The position numbers and the translations under genes were made by a program. The notes under the pieces were generated by a model. That model was not told the origin of the DNA and searched no databases. It was given only the letters and a program-made list of their open reading frames with translations. Below are positions 45,181-57,689 of a stretch of 64,000 nucleotides of DNA, piece after piece. Each line of letters starts with the position of its first letter. Position 1 is the stretch's first letter. Source of the stretch: Proteles cristata cristata (lineage: Eukaryota; Chordata; Mammalia; Carnivora; Hyaenidae). The stretch covers positions 1,116,001-1,180,000 of the forward strand of contig JAESUZ010003490.1 of the NCBI GenBank assembly GCA_017311185.1, written 5' to 3'.

Positions 45181-47159
45181 TTTCATTAAGTGATAATTTT
45201 CCTTCCTTGGTGCAGTGCAGGGAGCAGTGCAAACTCAGAAATAGGTTAAGTGCCTGGAGAAGGAATCCTCATCTTGTAGTTCACAGGAAGCTAAACGGAA
45301 CCACGAGGACTGTCCCCTGTAGAAGCCAGACCTGCTCCATCTGAGCTTCTATCACATGCTTCTACAAGACAGAGTGGGGTGGGTGTCCAGAGATCAATAT
45401 GGCAGGGCCCTGCCTTCAAGGGTTTTGATTACGTAAAGTTATAAGGAGGACCATGGGGTGTGAAATGGGTGCGATAGGATGGATGAACAGCCAAACGGTG
45501 CTCTCCTCCCAATGAAGGCTCCTCGTCTTGCCAGAGAATTGGACTGTTGTTGCTTTTGCCCCCGTGGCTGGCTATTTTAATTCTATGAGGGCCCAAAAGG
45601 ATTCAGAAATCTAGGAATTGGCCACATATCTTGGACCTTGTGTGTAGAAATCAGACAGCTGCTGCTGTGTTTCTCTGCTTTGTGCTCTTTAAAAACATAA
45701 AGTAGCTTGCTAGAGCTCTCTCCCTGCGGGCCAGAAGGGCATCTCTTTTGCTGGGAATAAAACAAAACAAAAATATCAGCATCCCAGCAAGCTCAGCCAG
45801 AAGAAGGCTCTTTCCCTGTGGAGGAGGCATCAGATGCCTTCAGCTCTCTGTCACTTGGACTTCAGCACTTGAGTCCCTGCTATTGTTCAGCTATATCCAC
45901 TGCAGCCTTTAAAAAGCTTATACTTCTTAATAAAATTATTATCTGGACGCTATTAAAAGGACTCTAAAACAAGCATAAATCTGTCTGGACATCCTATAAC
46001 TCAAGGATATGGCAGTGTTCCAGGGAAAAAGGAAAAGTCAAAAGTGTCTGAATTAATGACCTGTGTACCTATTTTCAGTCCAGAGTGTCTTAAAAGTGCC
46101 CATACATATAGCCCTGATCATCATGAAGTAAAATATAATATCAATGTATAATAACAGAATATAATAAAGAATCTAATAATCATGAAGCCCAGAACATCTG
46201 GTTTAGGAATGGAGCTCTTTCATGCCATCAGGAGTACTGGACTGGCATGTCTTGTCATACCTACAACCGACGTGTAGGTTTCTGCTGGGCAGCCCCCGAC
46301 ACTGCCACCCTGGTTGCGGCCAAGTCCACGGATGCTGCCCAGCAGGCTGTGTGCTGACCAGTTTCTGGGCCACCCCTGGCTGGGGCTGGAAGAACTGATG
46401 CAGGAAGTGCCTGGGGCCTAGTCACTGGGCAGACCTCCCCAGTGGTCACGGTTTGGTAACTGAACTTTTGCCCCAGATTCCCTCACTGTACCACTCCTGC
46501 TCCTAAAAGGGATTATATACCTCATTCTTGCCTCCTAGAAAATGTTACCTAAATTATGTCTAAGAAATCTATTTCCCCCCGACATTCTACTCAGCTATCA
46601 GGATACCATTCACCCTTAGATTCTGTCTAAGCAATCACCTAGCATTTATTCAGTGGTATTTAAGTGTTTAACAGTTGGCTCTCTGAAGGGAAAAGTGTAT
46701 GTGTGTGTGTGTGTATACTTACACATAAGTCTATTATAAATTTTACTGATAGTATATGTCGCACACAATTTACAAATTGTAATAAAATATATAACACTCT
46801 TTTTTGTAAATTTCTTATAGCCTGTTGATTCACCCAAAATGCTTTCATTTTTATCAAACTCTTGAATCTGTAAGCCAACCTATAGCTCATTAACGGATTG
46901 GTAGAGTTGCTATTTAAGTGTTGATTGATATATTCGTTCACTTTAAGGATGGAGAACAAGATGAAACAGCACAGGCTTATCATGAAACTTCACTTGTTGA
47001 TCAGTGGCATAGGCAACTTCTTTGTCAAATCAAGTAATAATTTTTGAGTACTGGAAGAATATTTCCTCAGGTTTTTTTGTGCTATTCACAATGAAACAGC
47101 CACAGAGACTTTAACCTGCATTATTAACATTTTCTTCATCGCTTTCTTAAGTCTAGACT
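45181..47159. other. Intronic stretch with a GC-rich patch
   Basis: 45780-46000 is a conserved-element candidate. 46260-46450 is markedly GC-rich against its surroundings. A short (TG)n lies at about 46697-46715. No gene or repeat is firmly recognised. Confidence 0.5.
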
Positions 47160-47378
47160 AGAGATCAGCAAATTTCTCCTGTAAAGGGCCAGAGAGTAAC
47201 TGTATTAGGCTTTGTGGGCCACAAATGATCTCTGTCACATATTCTTCTGTGTGTGTGTGTGTGTATGTTTTACAATCCTTTAAAAATGTAAAAACTAAAA
47301 CCATCCTTAGCTCCTGGGCCACACAAAACCACACTGAGGCTGGATTTAGCTCATGGAACTATAGTTTGCCAATACCTG
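47160..47378 (+). mobile_element. hAT-type MER element, full length
   Basis: AGATCAGCAAATTTCTCCTG, TAAAGGGCCAGAGAGTAACT, TAGGCTTTGTGGGCCAC, CTGGATTTAGCTCATG and TAGTTTGCCAATACCTG span the whole element from end to end. A (TG)9 tract lies at about 47248-47265. Same family as the interrupted copy at 41264. Confidence 0.82.
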
Positions 47379-50300
47379 ATCTAAACAGTTCACAAAAGAA
47401 AAAATCAAGACCTGATTTCTGATTTTTATGGTATGACTATTCCCACCATGGCCACTTCCAAGCTACCAACATAATATCATGAAAATGATTAGGAAGAGAC
47501 ATATACTGGTGCACCATCATATGTATTTCTGCTATTCAGATACAAGAGACATCAATAACCTCAGGAGCATAAACAATAGCAAAATTCAATAACATAGGGA
47601 ATAATAAGTTTTAAATATTTACTGTCTTTAATATAATTTATTTAACTTTAACTTTATATGATTTAATTTTTAATGATGGCTGTGTTTAACCACTAGCTCA
47701 CAAAACCCCTGAGATCCTAACAGTCCATTCTTACAAGCCATCCGGGTCAACCCCACCCAGTGCCCTGCTGCCTTTATCCCATCCACACATGGTTGAGGGC
47801 CAAGCCCTGACTTGCCCCATCTCCCCATTTCAGTGCCGCCTCTCAAAGCCACTCTGTCACACCACCTCACCTTAGAATCACCATGATACATGGATTCTGC
47901 ACTCTGTGATAAATCTGTGACCTTCCCAACTCTTAAATGTTTCAGGAAAGCCAGGAGGTGAATCTTCCAAGGAAAGATATCCTATAAATTAAAAGAGAAA
48001 AGTGATTTCTACATGATCTGAAACTTGGGGGTTACTTATGCTTCCAGGAACCCTAATGGTGCCACTGATTCAGATTTCTTGAGCCCAAAACTGCAGAAGT
48101 TACTGAAGAGGTTTTTCTGGAGACATGCCTGGTTAAGTGCCCAAAGAAGTACATGAGAGGTGAAGTTCTCTGAAAAGGTGAAGGCTGGCAGCACCTGGGT
48201 CTCTGGAAGACTGGTATTCATTCAACAAACACTTTGTGCTAGGGTTGGAAAGAGAGAAAAAAACTACTTTCAGTAGTAAGAATCATACAAATGATAACAC
48301 CTTTCATTTAGAAAGCCAAGGGGATAAAGAGAAAGAATACATTTAGATAAGCGCCATAATTGGGTGAACTATTAGGAGGGAAATAAAGACACAGATGGAC
48401 TGAACTGTGGTTACTTGTAGTGCTTATGTACTTTTCAAAACCCTGAATTTTAGACATCCCTGCTTCTGGTCTGTGTCCATGTGTCACTCTGTCACATAGC
48501 AGGCAAAGCTATGACAGTACACAACGTATACAGATAGGGACATGTCATTTTTGTGGTTGCAGAATCTGACCATAAAAAAAGGAAACAGCTCTCTGATTCC
48601 AACTTTGCTTTTACTCTTCTAGAAACAGAGGGTGCAAGAAGGCTTTACTACTGTCAAAAAAAAAAAAAAAAAAAAAAAGCCTTTTGCCCTTAATTTAAAT
48701 CATTGTTTTTCTAGGGAAATTTAATTTGGGGAAAAAAATGTTTTTCTAATTAACTGGAAGACTGTGTGCTGTGCAAACAATAAAGATTCTTGTTTGAAAG
48801 TAACGCATGCCCCCACTCCTAGGGCTACCAGGGGAATTTAAAATAAAAAAAAATTAAAAAAAAATGCAAGCAGATCTGACCTCGTATTCTGCCAGAGCTA
48901 AACAGAATTCCCAGATCCAGAGTTTTCACGTCAGTTCCCAATTTCAAACCCACAAGTGTTGAGTGGGTTCATGCTTCAGCAAGACACATCTTCTCATCTC
49001 TAGAAACAACTGTATTTGATCTCTTCCTGGGTTTCTCGGCACGTCCCTTACTCCCTCTTTCTTCCTCTTGTGCTATGGTTGGCCTCAAAGGTTAGAAACT
49101 GCACAATTGGATGGATCGGGGAGGATTTCATAATGCTCTGGTGCAGGGCTGGGCAGTCTAGCCAAATTCCGTTCATTAGCTAAGGCGCCAGGGTGAGTGT
49201 GGCCAGTAAGAATGCCGTTTTGGTTCCACTGAAGTGCTGATAGGGAACAGGAAATAAACTTTTTATTTTTTTGGTTCCAGAGCAGCAGTATGGACAAGTG
49301 AAGGGTCTGGGATGCTGGGAATTAATCTCCATCCCAACCACTTACTGGGCATCTCAAGCAACTTCTGTTCTCTTTGTTTTTTTCTATTCTAACATTGTTT
49401 TCTTATTCTTAATGTACTGGCATCAGATTTCTGTCTGTCTTAGGCTTTAAACATTCCAAAGTCAGGAATCAAGGAATCAATTCACTCACCATTTACTAAG
49501 CCACCTATGCTCTGCTAGGTGTCATGACAGGTGCTTCATAAACTGGTATAAATCCAACATGGTCCTTGCCCTCAAAGAAAGAACAGATTACAGAGGAGGC
49601 AGATCTCTTAGAAAATAAACACAAAACAAATAAAGCAAGTGCAAGTGTGAGAGACACATTAAAGTTACTTTGGGAAAATGGCAAAGGAGCTCCCATTGGA
49701 AAGCCAGGGAAAGCTATGGAAAGGAAGGGACTTTGAGCCACTCCTGTTTGAATGGAGGAGAAGACAATTTGGGGGAAGAGGAGAGCATACCAGAAGAGAA
49801 AAAAAAAAAACATAAAAACAATAGGCCTGAGGTCAAGTGACATATGGCTAAGGTGAAAAGCTCCAGTAGGGCTTGGGCATGAACTGAACTCTCACAGTAT
49901 ACTGCTCCTGATGTGCACATAGGACAACAGCTCTGGGCTTTTGGGGGTTTCAGACTTGAGGGAGAACCTTGGACAATAGCAGGTTTTAGATGGTTTATCA
50001 ATTAAATAGAAGTTAACTAGACATTGCTGTAATGTTGTCTCCTTATGCCTTGATTTTTCCATAGTCTCCACCCTCTCAAGATACTGGCCTGAAAACTTAA
50101 AGAGGTTAGTGGCTGAAGCAGGGTGGCTTATTCACACAGTTCACACCAAGAGACTGGAAACTCACTTGAGCTTTAGATTTGGTCCTACTTATGCATCCCA
50201 ATGCTTCCGGTCATGAATTTTCTACTCTTGCCCTGATTCTGTGACTTTTCTCCTCACATTGTAGACTTCAGATGATAATGCCAGACCTTCAGGAGATCTT

Positions 50301-52185
50301 TTCCTTCTTAAGCTTTTGGACTACGTTTTATGTAGCTGCCATCCAATAAATAGAGGTGCTCAGCTAGAACCCTCCTTCCAAAATGACTTTACATTTCTAA
50401 AACTTAGATAAAAATCAAATATTAGTTAAAATAATAAAGCATCATACTTAAAATATTCATAGCTATTTGATATAAATATAGTAAATCACAGTTTGGGCCA
50501 GAGCCAAATTTTCAGAAATACTAACACCTTGGTTTTGTCTGGTACCTTTCTTGCTAATGTTCAACTGCTATGAGCCACTGCATGATTAAATCCTGCTTCT
50601 ATTTCCCAGACCTAAGTAGAAACAGTTGCCCTGATCTTTATCTTAAAATTCTAAGTCTTATACAGTTTTAAACTTCATATACATGGCTCCAGCCCTTCAG
50701 GGATTTAGAGCAGACTTATAAGTGATTTTCTCGTGGCTTTAATATGAAGTCTTTAAACTACCTACACATAACTTTCCAGAGAGACCATGCTATAAGTTGC
50801 CTTCTTAGAATTCCCAGTTGGCTCTCAAAGTGATTCCTGCTGACTCTATTTCCCTCCCTTGATTTTTAAGTGACCATAAGCTCCTTTCTTTATGTCAAAA
50901 GAGTCTGCGAACCCAATGAAGCACACAGAGGAAAGACTGTTGGTTGCCCCCAGAATAGACTGTCCATTCCAATATGGAGGATTTTCTTCCTTCCATATGA
51001 ATTTTCTCTTTCATGTTACAAGATCTAATTAGACTTAAATGCTTAATACTTTCTATTAACTCCCAAAGCTGCACCACATCTCCTGACAAAGCTGCTTCTC
51101 TTTGTATTTTGTTTTATTTCTCAAGAAGCCAGGTCTTCTTTTCCACCTGAAACATGTTTTATAAAACATATTTCAATAGAACATGAATAGTTGTTATTCA
51201 AAAATAAATCATTTCTTCCAAAATTTTAAAGATTGTATCTTTGAGCAACTTTTCATTAATCACTTGCCAGATAATCTGGTGGTAAGTAATCCCACTAATC
51301 CTTAACTCTTCTTTTAGGAAGTCTCGCTGAATCCTTAGCTGGGTATTGGAAACCGTTGATTCTCATCCTTGCGTTTAGAGCTCCTCCATACTACTCAGTT
51401 ATGCATGTCTCAGTGGCAACCAAGGATATTTCTGTTTCCAGAATTTTCCTGTATTCCTTGCTTTTTCTAGATATCCTGCATATTTGCTACTAATTTTCAT
51501 TTTGTTTTGTTTGTGACAATTTCCTCAATGATTTTCTTTTTTTTTCTTTAGCCAGTTACATGCAACAGTATTCTCGGATTACAAACCCTCTCCAAATTGA
51601 CTTTTAGAGACGTGGCTTCTTCAAGAGCTAGTAGCTTATAAGGATAATAAAACATTTTGGAAAAAATACATATATACAATGTATATATTAAATTATATCT
51701 TCTAGAATATCTATTTGTAAGGAAGTATAGGCCTGATTTGAGATTTAACATCTAATCTTAATCATTTGATTCTAATTACATTTACAACATGCCTAAGAGT
51801 TTCAATGGTCAAAGAACTGAAGGAAAGAAGGAAAAAATTCACAGGAAAAAAAATATCTCCATATTGGAAAAAACCACTCTACTTTCTGTGTGTGTGTATG
51901 CATGCATACAATCAAACTGTATATATTTGATTTATAAAATATTTAGGAAGCACCTTCTATCCACCAAAAAACACAAATCCATGTACTAAAGAGGAAAAAG
52001 GGAAAGATATTTCTCCTCTTCCTCAAACCTATCAAAATCTAACAAGAAAAAGAGATACATATAGTTAAGCATAATATGTGTGTAGTAAATCTTGTTTTTG
52101 TATGAATAAGGGCTTTGGGAACCCAGAACAGGAGTATTTAATTGACTACTCCTGAGGAATTTAGAGTTAACTTCGCTAAATATTT
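47379..52185. other. Long intronic stretch, little recognised
   Basis: Poly-A at 48656-48678 and a mixed A/T tract at 48840-48864. 49485-49680 carries an old repeat trace (CTCTGCTAGGTGTCATGACA, AACATGGTCCTTGCCCTCAA). A short TGTG/TGCATGCATA run lies at about 51888-51908. No exon or young transposon is visible. Confidence 0.45.
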
Positions 52186-52330
52186 TTTAAGTTTATTTAT
52201 TTAATTTGAGAAAGAGAGAATCCTAAGCAGACTCTGCACTGTCAGTGCTGAGCACTGAGCCTCACGTGGGCTTCAATCCCACGAACCATGAAATCATGAC
52301 CTGGCAACCAAAATCAAGAGTTAGATGTGG
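52186..52330 (-). mobile_element. Old CAN-SINE fragment
   Basis: TTAAGTTTATTTATTTAATT, GAGAAAGAGAGAATCCTAAG, GTGGGCTTCAATCCCACGAA and CATGAAATCATGACCTGGC form an antisense copy. The head and most of the GA tract are lost. Confidence 0.8.
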
Positions 52331-54423
52331 CCCCAACTTTGCTAGGTCTTAAAGGATTAGTAGAGTTTCACCAAGCAGTGGTTGGAAGATGAACAAAAGA
52401 CACAGGCAGAAAAGTACACAGAATAATCAGGAAACAGGGACTTACAGAGCAAGAACTTCACTGTGAGACACGGCAGAAAGTGAAGATAGGAGAGTAAGGC
52501 TGGGACCAGATTATGAAGGTCCTTGAATGCCTTGTTAACATTTCATTTTATTTTGAAAGCAACTGGACACTGTAAAAAGATTCTAAGTGGGGAATGAAAT
52601 GAGATCTGCATTTTGAAGAATGAGAATATGAACAGAAAAATCAATTAAGAGAGTTGATCAGTTAATCAGGGGTATATCTCCTTGCAAAAAAATATCAGTT
52701 GCAGAGCTGATGTGCATGATTATAAAGTCGTGATCTAGAATAATTTCAGTGTGCAGGGGATAGGGAAACTTATGGTAGACATTTTAAAGAAGAACCTTCT
52801 GGGTTTAGTAATCAACCGACTATGAGGAATTAGGGAAAAAGAGGAGGCAAGGATGCTCTGAGATTTGGGGTTGAGTGATTGAGTATATGACAATGCCATG
52901 AGCTAAAACTGAGAAAACAAGAGGAGATAACCCACTTTGGCAAAGCAAAGTACTCATAGGCACTCAGGTGGAGCTCTGCAAGAGGAGTTAGACTACTGAG
53001 CAAGGCTGGACCTAGTTACAGTTTTGAGAGCCATCACTGGAGCCATAACAGTGAAAAAAGCCACTGCTTGGGACAAGCATGCGGAGAGAGAAAAGAGCCA
53101 AAGCCATGCCTCCAAGGAATATCACAGCATAGGAAGAAGGAAAAGAAGAACCAAGGAAAGCCTAGAAAGAGGGGTCAGGAGGTAGGAAGACAGGGTATAA
53201 CCAAAACTTAGGGGAAGAAGGCTACAAAAGGTAGGGGAGGCCAGAGTGGCAGGATTTCCCAGGAAGAGACTATTGCAGATAATTAAAGCACAAAGAACTT
53301 AGGAAAGGAGTTTCTAGAGAGTGAGGAGAACAAGCTAGATTCCTGGGAACATACAGAGATGGAGCCAAGGGTACAGGGCCGCAGTCCTAAAGCAGAGGGT
53401 TGGTGTGACTCAAGAAGCAGCAGGCTCTAGGGATAGTTCAGCTTAATTTTGAAGTACTTTAGTGTCATAGAGAACGTAATTTAAATCTTAAAACCTATAG
53501 CTTGTCATCATGAGGTTTAAAACATGCAGGCCTTGTCTTCCCTGTGACTTAAGCTCCTGCTCCATTCAGGATTGCCTTAAATCCTGCCATGGGTAAGCTG
53601 TCACTTAAGATACTTTTTACTGATGAGGCACAATTTATATTTCCTGACCATGGTTTTTTCAACCAGTGAAAAATGCTATGAAAGCACATGGTCTCATGGT
53701 AAAATAGGGTGTTAGAATTTGGGTGTTAGATTTGACTGTGAATGAACACTCACTCTGGGGATGTCAGGTTTGGGGGGAGCACTGAAGAGGTCAGCCACAA
53801 ACTCCAAATCCTCAGGCTGAAGAAGAGCCAATGAAAAAGCCTGGAAGACAGGACCAGGGAGGAGAAGCAGAGCCTGGGGAGCAGGCTAGAGGAAGAGAGG
53901 CGCTAGAGGAAGAGAATGCTTGCAGAAGAAGGTGTCAAATGACCCAGAAGGAAATGTAAGGAGGTTTCTTTATTTGGGATGAGAACGTCCCTGGGACCTT
54001 GAAATGGTACTTTCAGGTGATTGGTGAAGCCCAAATCAGATATGGGCAACGAACAGAAGGCAATGTCCTAGTGTACCCTTCCCTTCTTACATGCAATCAA
54101 TAACTTACCTTCTCCCTACAGTGAACTGTTATGTATAATGCGCCTGAGCATGTGGGTGTGTCTATATACATGTGTAGACAGATACAAACACATATGCACA
54201 CTTAAAGGTATATTAATGACTGTTGAATGGTTATTTTCCTCTCTCATTTTAAAAAACAGTTGAGAACTTGGAAACTGACTTGTTATCCTGAGGCAAATTG
54301 TTAGATGTGCACAGTTAGGGAAAAGAGGATAAACCCGTTTTTGAGAGGGATTTTAGCTAGAGTTTCTGTGATGTTTCTTGATATATGAGTGAATTTCATT
54401 GTCGTTCTTTTCTCCCCTTTCAG
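52331..54423. other. End of the large intron
   Basis: 52480-52640 (CCAGATTATGAAGGTCCTTG, then CATTTTATTTTGAAAGCAAC) looks like an old interspersed repeat of unnamed family. The remainder is purine-rich, unique-looking sequence up to the acceptor. No gene. Confidence 0.45.
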
Positions 54424-54521
54424 TGGAATGGAGCGTGTCTAAAGACTTTTGTCCTTTGGCTGGAGAGATCATCATGGAAAACTTGCAGACCCTGAGATGC
54501 ACAATCACAGGACTGACAACG
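54424..54521 (+). CDS. ANKFN1: ANKFN1 exon, middle of FN3 domain
   Basis: This 98-bp exon follows an excellent polypyrimidine tract and acceptor (CTTTTCTCCCCTTTCAG) and ends at ACG with a GTAAAT donor. It starts in phase 1: G from the previous exon plus TG gives Val. It ends on a codon boundary. It encodes VEWSVSKDFCPLAGEIIMEN and then LQTLRCTITGLTT. The VEWS motif is the C strand of an FN3 domain, and the TITGL motif is the E-F region that precedes the YFVQVSAYN strand in the next exon. Read alone the piece is too short to stand out as an open frame. It is called because phase, splice signals and domain order all fit. The following intron is 2.4 kb. Confidence 0.9.
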
Positions 54522-56055
54522 GTAAATGCCAAATCCTCCCATTAGGCGTACCATTCCCCTACCCCTGATGTTTGTGCTGAGATTCGGGTAGCAAATGCCT
54601 ACTCTGGAAGCAACAGCCAACACCCAGCCCTCTGGCAACAACTGCCACTCGTTAAGTGTGATATGTCTGGTATCCATAATCTGAACTCCACAAAGGACTG
54701 AGCAGACAGCATGAACCACTTTGTAAGCTGCCATGTTCTACAGAGATCAGAAAAAGACTGGCCTCATGCAAGTCTTGAAAGCTGCTGCTTTCTGGATCAC
54801 AGTCTAATCTTCAGGGGGGGATCAAAGGCTCAGAGAGATCCAATTTTGACTCCCTGTCTGATGGTAAAAATAACAGCCTCCTCTAACCCTCACCCCCATA
54901 GCCTTGGTTGAGATCAGTCATCTATGGGAGTCATATAATTTCCTGAGAAAAATCCTTTTCCCTTGATTAAAAAAAAAATCTGCCTAAATCTGCTTTCACA
55001 GAAAAGAAACTATATATGGTGGCACTACATTTCTCAGTAACCTGAACCAATTTAAACTGTGAATGAGAAACTGGAACAAGCTAAGCTTATTTGTTTAACC
55101 AATCTAAACTCAAACGGTAATTGTTTACATAACTATAAACCATAAGAGCATATGAAATGCAAAAAATAAAAACACCTAGCAAATCAGTTCATACTAAAAC
55201 AGTTCATACTCAAACTAAACCTGTATCTCCTCAAATAACTTAAATGCAACAAAACTGAATCATCAAAATCTTCTGTAGTAAAAATTTTTTAAAATATACT
55301 TAAATCAAACCTGTTTTTGTTTTTGTTTTCCTTATGCTCCAATTAGAATTCTTAATATCTTAAGACCTTTCTATGCAAGAGGTAGGGAGAGAATTTTCTC
55401 AGTTTTGTTGTTTTTCAAAAAGACCAGTCTTTAATCCAGTTATGTGTAAAGTGTACTCCTGAAGCCCAGCATTAAAAAGCTGCATTAGCTTGCATCTCTT
55501 CAAGTTTGAACCAGCTATTCTAACAGAATTCTTGGTGGTTGGGTCACCACCACAGAATCTTGACTTTTAGTTCTAATCACACGTCTCCACGAGGGGCCAA
55601 AACCGTGGATTACCAGAACAAACAAACCCCTGAGTGGGTGGCCCCTAGAGATGCTATCGGCAGAAGTCTGATTCCCAACCCTATAGCTCACATGATGGAA
55701 AACGGCCAGGAGAGACCCTAGGGAATTTCCTTGCTTAAAAGAAAAAGTGATATTGTGATAAAAATGGAAAACTCTCCACAGAGAGTTTCTCTAATATTTG
55801 AACTAATTTTTATAGGGATTAAGTTTTTCCACTTGGTCGTCCAATGAGAGCAATTCAGACACTATCCTAATCACATAAAAGCCTAGAAGTAGATTTACAC
55901 TTCTGCAGAATCTCCATAACCTTGAAGTACATAGAGAACTATTTTTAATGTTAAAAAAATTAGCTTTTATAATATGGTAAGGCCAACATTATTAAAATTT
56001 CTAGCAAAGGCTCTACGAAGATGTGGGGTTTTTTTGGGTGGGGATTGGATTTTGG

Positions 56056-56058
<3 letters not shown>

Positions 56059-56090
<32 letters not shown>
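56059..56090. repeat. (TG)16 microsatellite
   Basis: A pure TG run of 32 bp followed by TTTGTGTGG and poly-T. Confidence 0.97.
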
Positions 56091-56094
<4 letters not shown>

Positions 56095-56339
56095 TGTGGT
56101 TTTTTTTACTTCAAACATTATTTTACAATTTTTGCAAGCAATGTTTTATCAAATGCTGGCTTCAAAAATGCCTCTTTGGGTTCACTGGATAAAAAAAGGA
56201 AAAAAAAACTTTTCAAAGGAAAAATGGAAAACTATACAAAACATCTGAAGTTTACAAGTAAACAAAAACAACTCCTAAATTTTTAGTGTCATAAGACATT
56301 AAAGAATATAAACCATTGTTTTCATAATGGATTTAAAAT

Positions 56340-56670
56340 TGAAGTAAAATCAAAGAGGTGCAACATATTTATTATGGCATAAAATGTAGAAACAATCTTA
56401 ATGTTCACTGGTGGGGGACTGGTTTAAGAAATGACAGTATTTGCCCACAGTGAAGCACTATGCAGCCACTAAATGAATGCACCACATCTCTGATGTTCTA
56501 ATATGAAAAGATGTGCATTGTAACTTGTTAATTTTAAAAGCAAGTCAATCAGCTAATAAAAATGATGGTGACTGCCTCTGGGGAAGGGTAAATACGGAGA
56601 AAAAGGTGAGGAATTGCTGTTTTTGGTAAAACTTGTACAAATGAAGTATATGACTTTTAATAATTAGTGT
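56340..56670 (+). mobile_element. Old L1 3' fragment
   Basis: GTAGAAACAATCTTAATGTT, GGGGGACTGGTTTAAGAAAT, AAGCACTATGCAGCCACTAA and GTGACTGCCTCTGGGGAAGG follow the 3' end of an L1ME-type element in sense. Confidence 0.78.
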
Positions 56671-56887
56671 ATAATTTGCAGGGGGAGGAAAAGAAAGCTC
56701 AGAGAAACTGAGGGCACCCCAAGATGTTTATCATTACACATAAATAAATATAATAGTCAATAAAAGCTAGAAAGCTAAAATATGGCTAGTGGATTTCCCA
56801 AGGGATCAAGGAGTTCATCAGACACAGGACTCTAGTGATTCAGTAAAATTCCTAATGCATCATTCTCTCTATTTCAATACTTTTCAG

Positions 56888-56978
56888 GGCCAACAGTATT
56901 TTGTTCAAGTCTCGGCTTATAACATGAAGGGATGGGGACCTGCTCAGACCACGACTCCGGCATGTGCCTCGCCCTCCA
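56888..56978 (+). CDS. ANKFN1: ANKFN1 exon, end of FN3 domain
   Basis: This 91-bp exon starts on a codon boundary after ATACTTTTCAG and ends one base into a codon (phase 0/1). It encodes GQQYFVQVSAYNMKGWGPAQ then TTTPACASPS. This is the textbook FN3 F-G hairpin: Tyr-x-Val-x-Val-x-Ala-x-Asn and a Gly-Trp-Gly-Pro turn. The donor is GTAGGT. A second GT lies 4 bases downstream (GTGAAC at 56983). The upstream donor is chosen because only that phase joins to the 62314 exon, giving ASPSN-WKDYDD. Using the other would shift the frame. This exon completes the roughly 100-residue domain begun at 6605. Confidence 0.88.
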
Positions 56979-57179
56979 GTAGGTGAACTCTCTCAAGCCT
57001 GGCAACAGGCTCCAGCTCCCCCTCCATCCATCCATCCTCCGGATACCACTGCCTTTCCCTCTCCCCACTGCTGGGGAATAACAAGACCTCCTCAGAGTAG
57101 CCTCTGGGCCACATAATGAAGGATTCCTCTGCAGAAATGTTCCCCTGGGAGGCAACTCGGTGGAATGAAAGGAGAGGGA

Positions 57180-57270
57180 ATTTGGAATTGGCAAGACCGA
57201 ATTCAATACCCATGATTCATTTTATTAGCTGCATGGCCCCCAAAAGTTCCTTAACCTCTCCAAATCTGTA
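57180..57270 (+). mobile_element. MIR fragment
   Basis: TTGGAATTGGCAAGACCGAA, CATTTTATTAGCTGCATGGC and TCCTTAACCTCTCCAAATCT are MIR core phrases. Confidence 0.65.
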
Positions 57271-57689
57271 GGAGTCCAATCCAACCTTTCCCAAGGCTTT
57301 CGTGGGGATGTGGGGAATGACAGCAGCGGGAGTGGACAGCCTGTTCTAGTTCTCCTCTCCTCCTCACCCCCTCACCCACGACCAATTGATAAGAGAATGA
57401 GATATTCTTCTGAAACAGTGTCAGAAGCAAAAGCTTTCTTACTAACAGGCCCTCTGCCTCAAATATAATATATAATATTTGTAGTGGGGCTGAAAACCCC
57501 AACAAAAGCCACTTCTAGTTATTTGAGGATTAACAATTTATGTCTGGTATATTTGGTAACTCTCTATTAACCAGAAGAAGCATCTCTAGATATACCATAT
57601 GATAGATTTTTCTGCATACTGAGCCTATTGCTCTAAACTGTGTTTTCATTTTTTTAAAAATCTCCATGAATGTGACAGTTCAAAATGGT

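Larger units (their letters stand above)
6719..54423 (+). other. ANKFN1: ANKFN1 giant intron, 47.7 kb
   Basis: The intron runs from a GTACTG donor to a CCCCTTTCAG acceptor and splits the FN3 domain just before its C strand. It is a repeat-dense intron: about twenty felid SINEs, one young and several old L1 copies, and MIR, L2 and hAT relics. No internal exon with matching phase and domain sequence was found. Most apparent open frames inside are SINE translations, such as frames reading AQLV...SAQVMIS. Confidence 0.85.
54522..56887 (+). other. ANKFN1: ANKFN1 intron, 2.4 kb
   Basis: GTAAAT...TTTTCAG. It contains a (TG)16 microsatellite (56059-56090) and an old L1 3' fragment (56340-56670). The rest is unique-looking, AT-rich sequence with no alternative exon visible. 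Confidence 0.85.
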
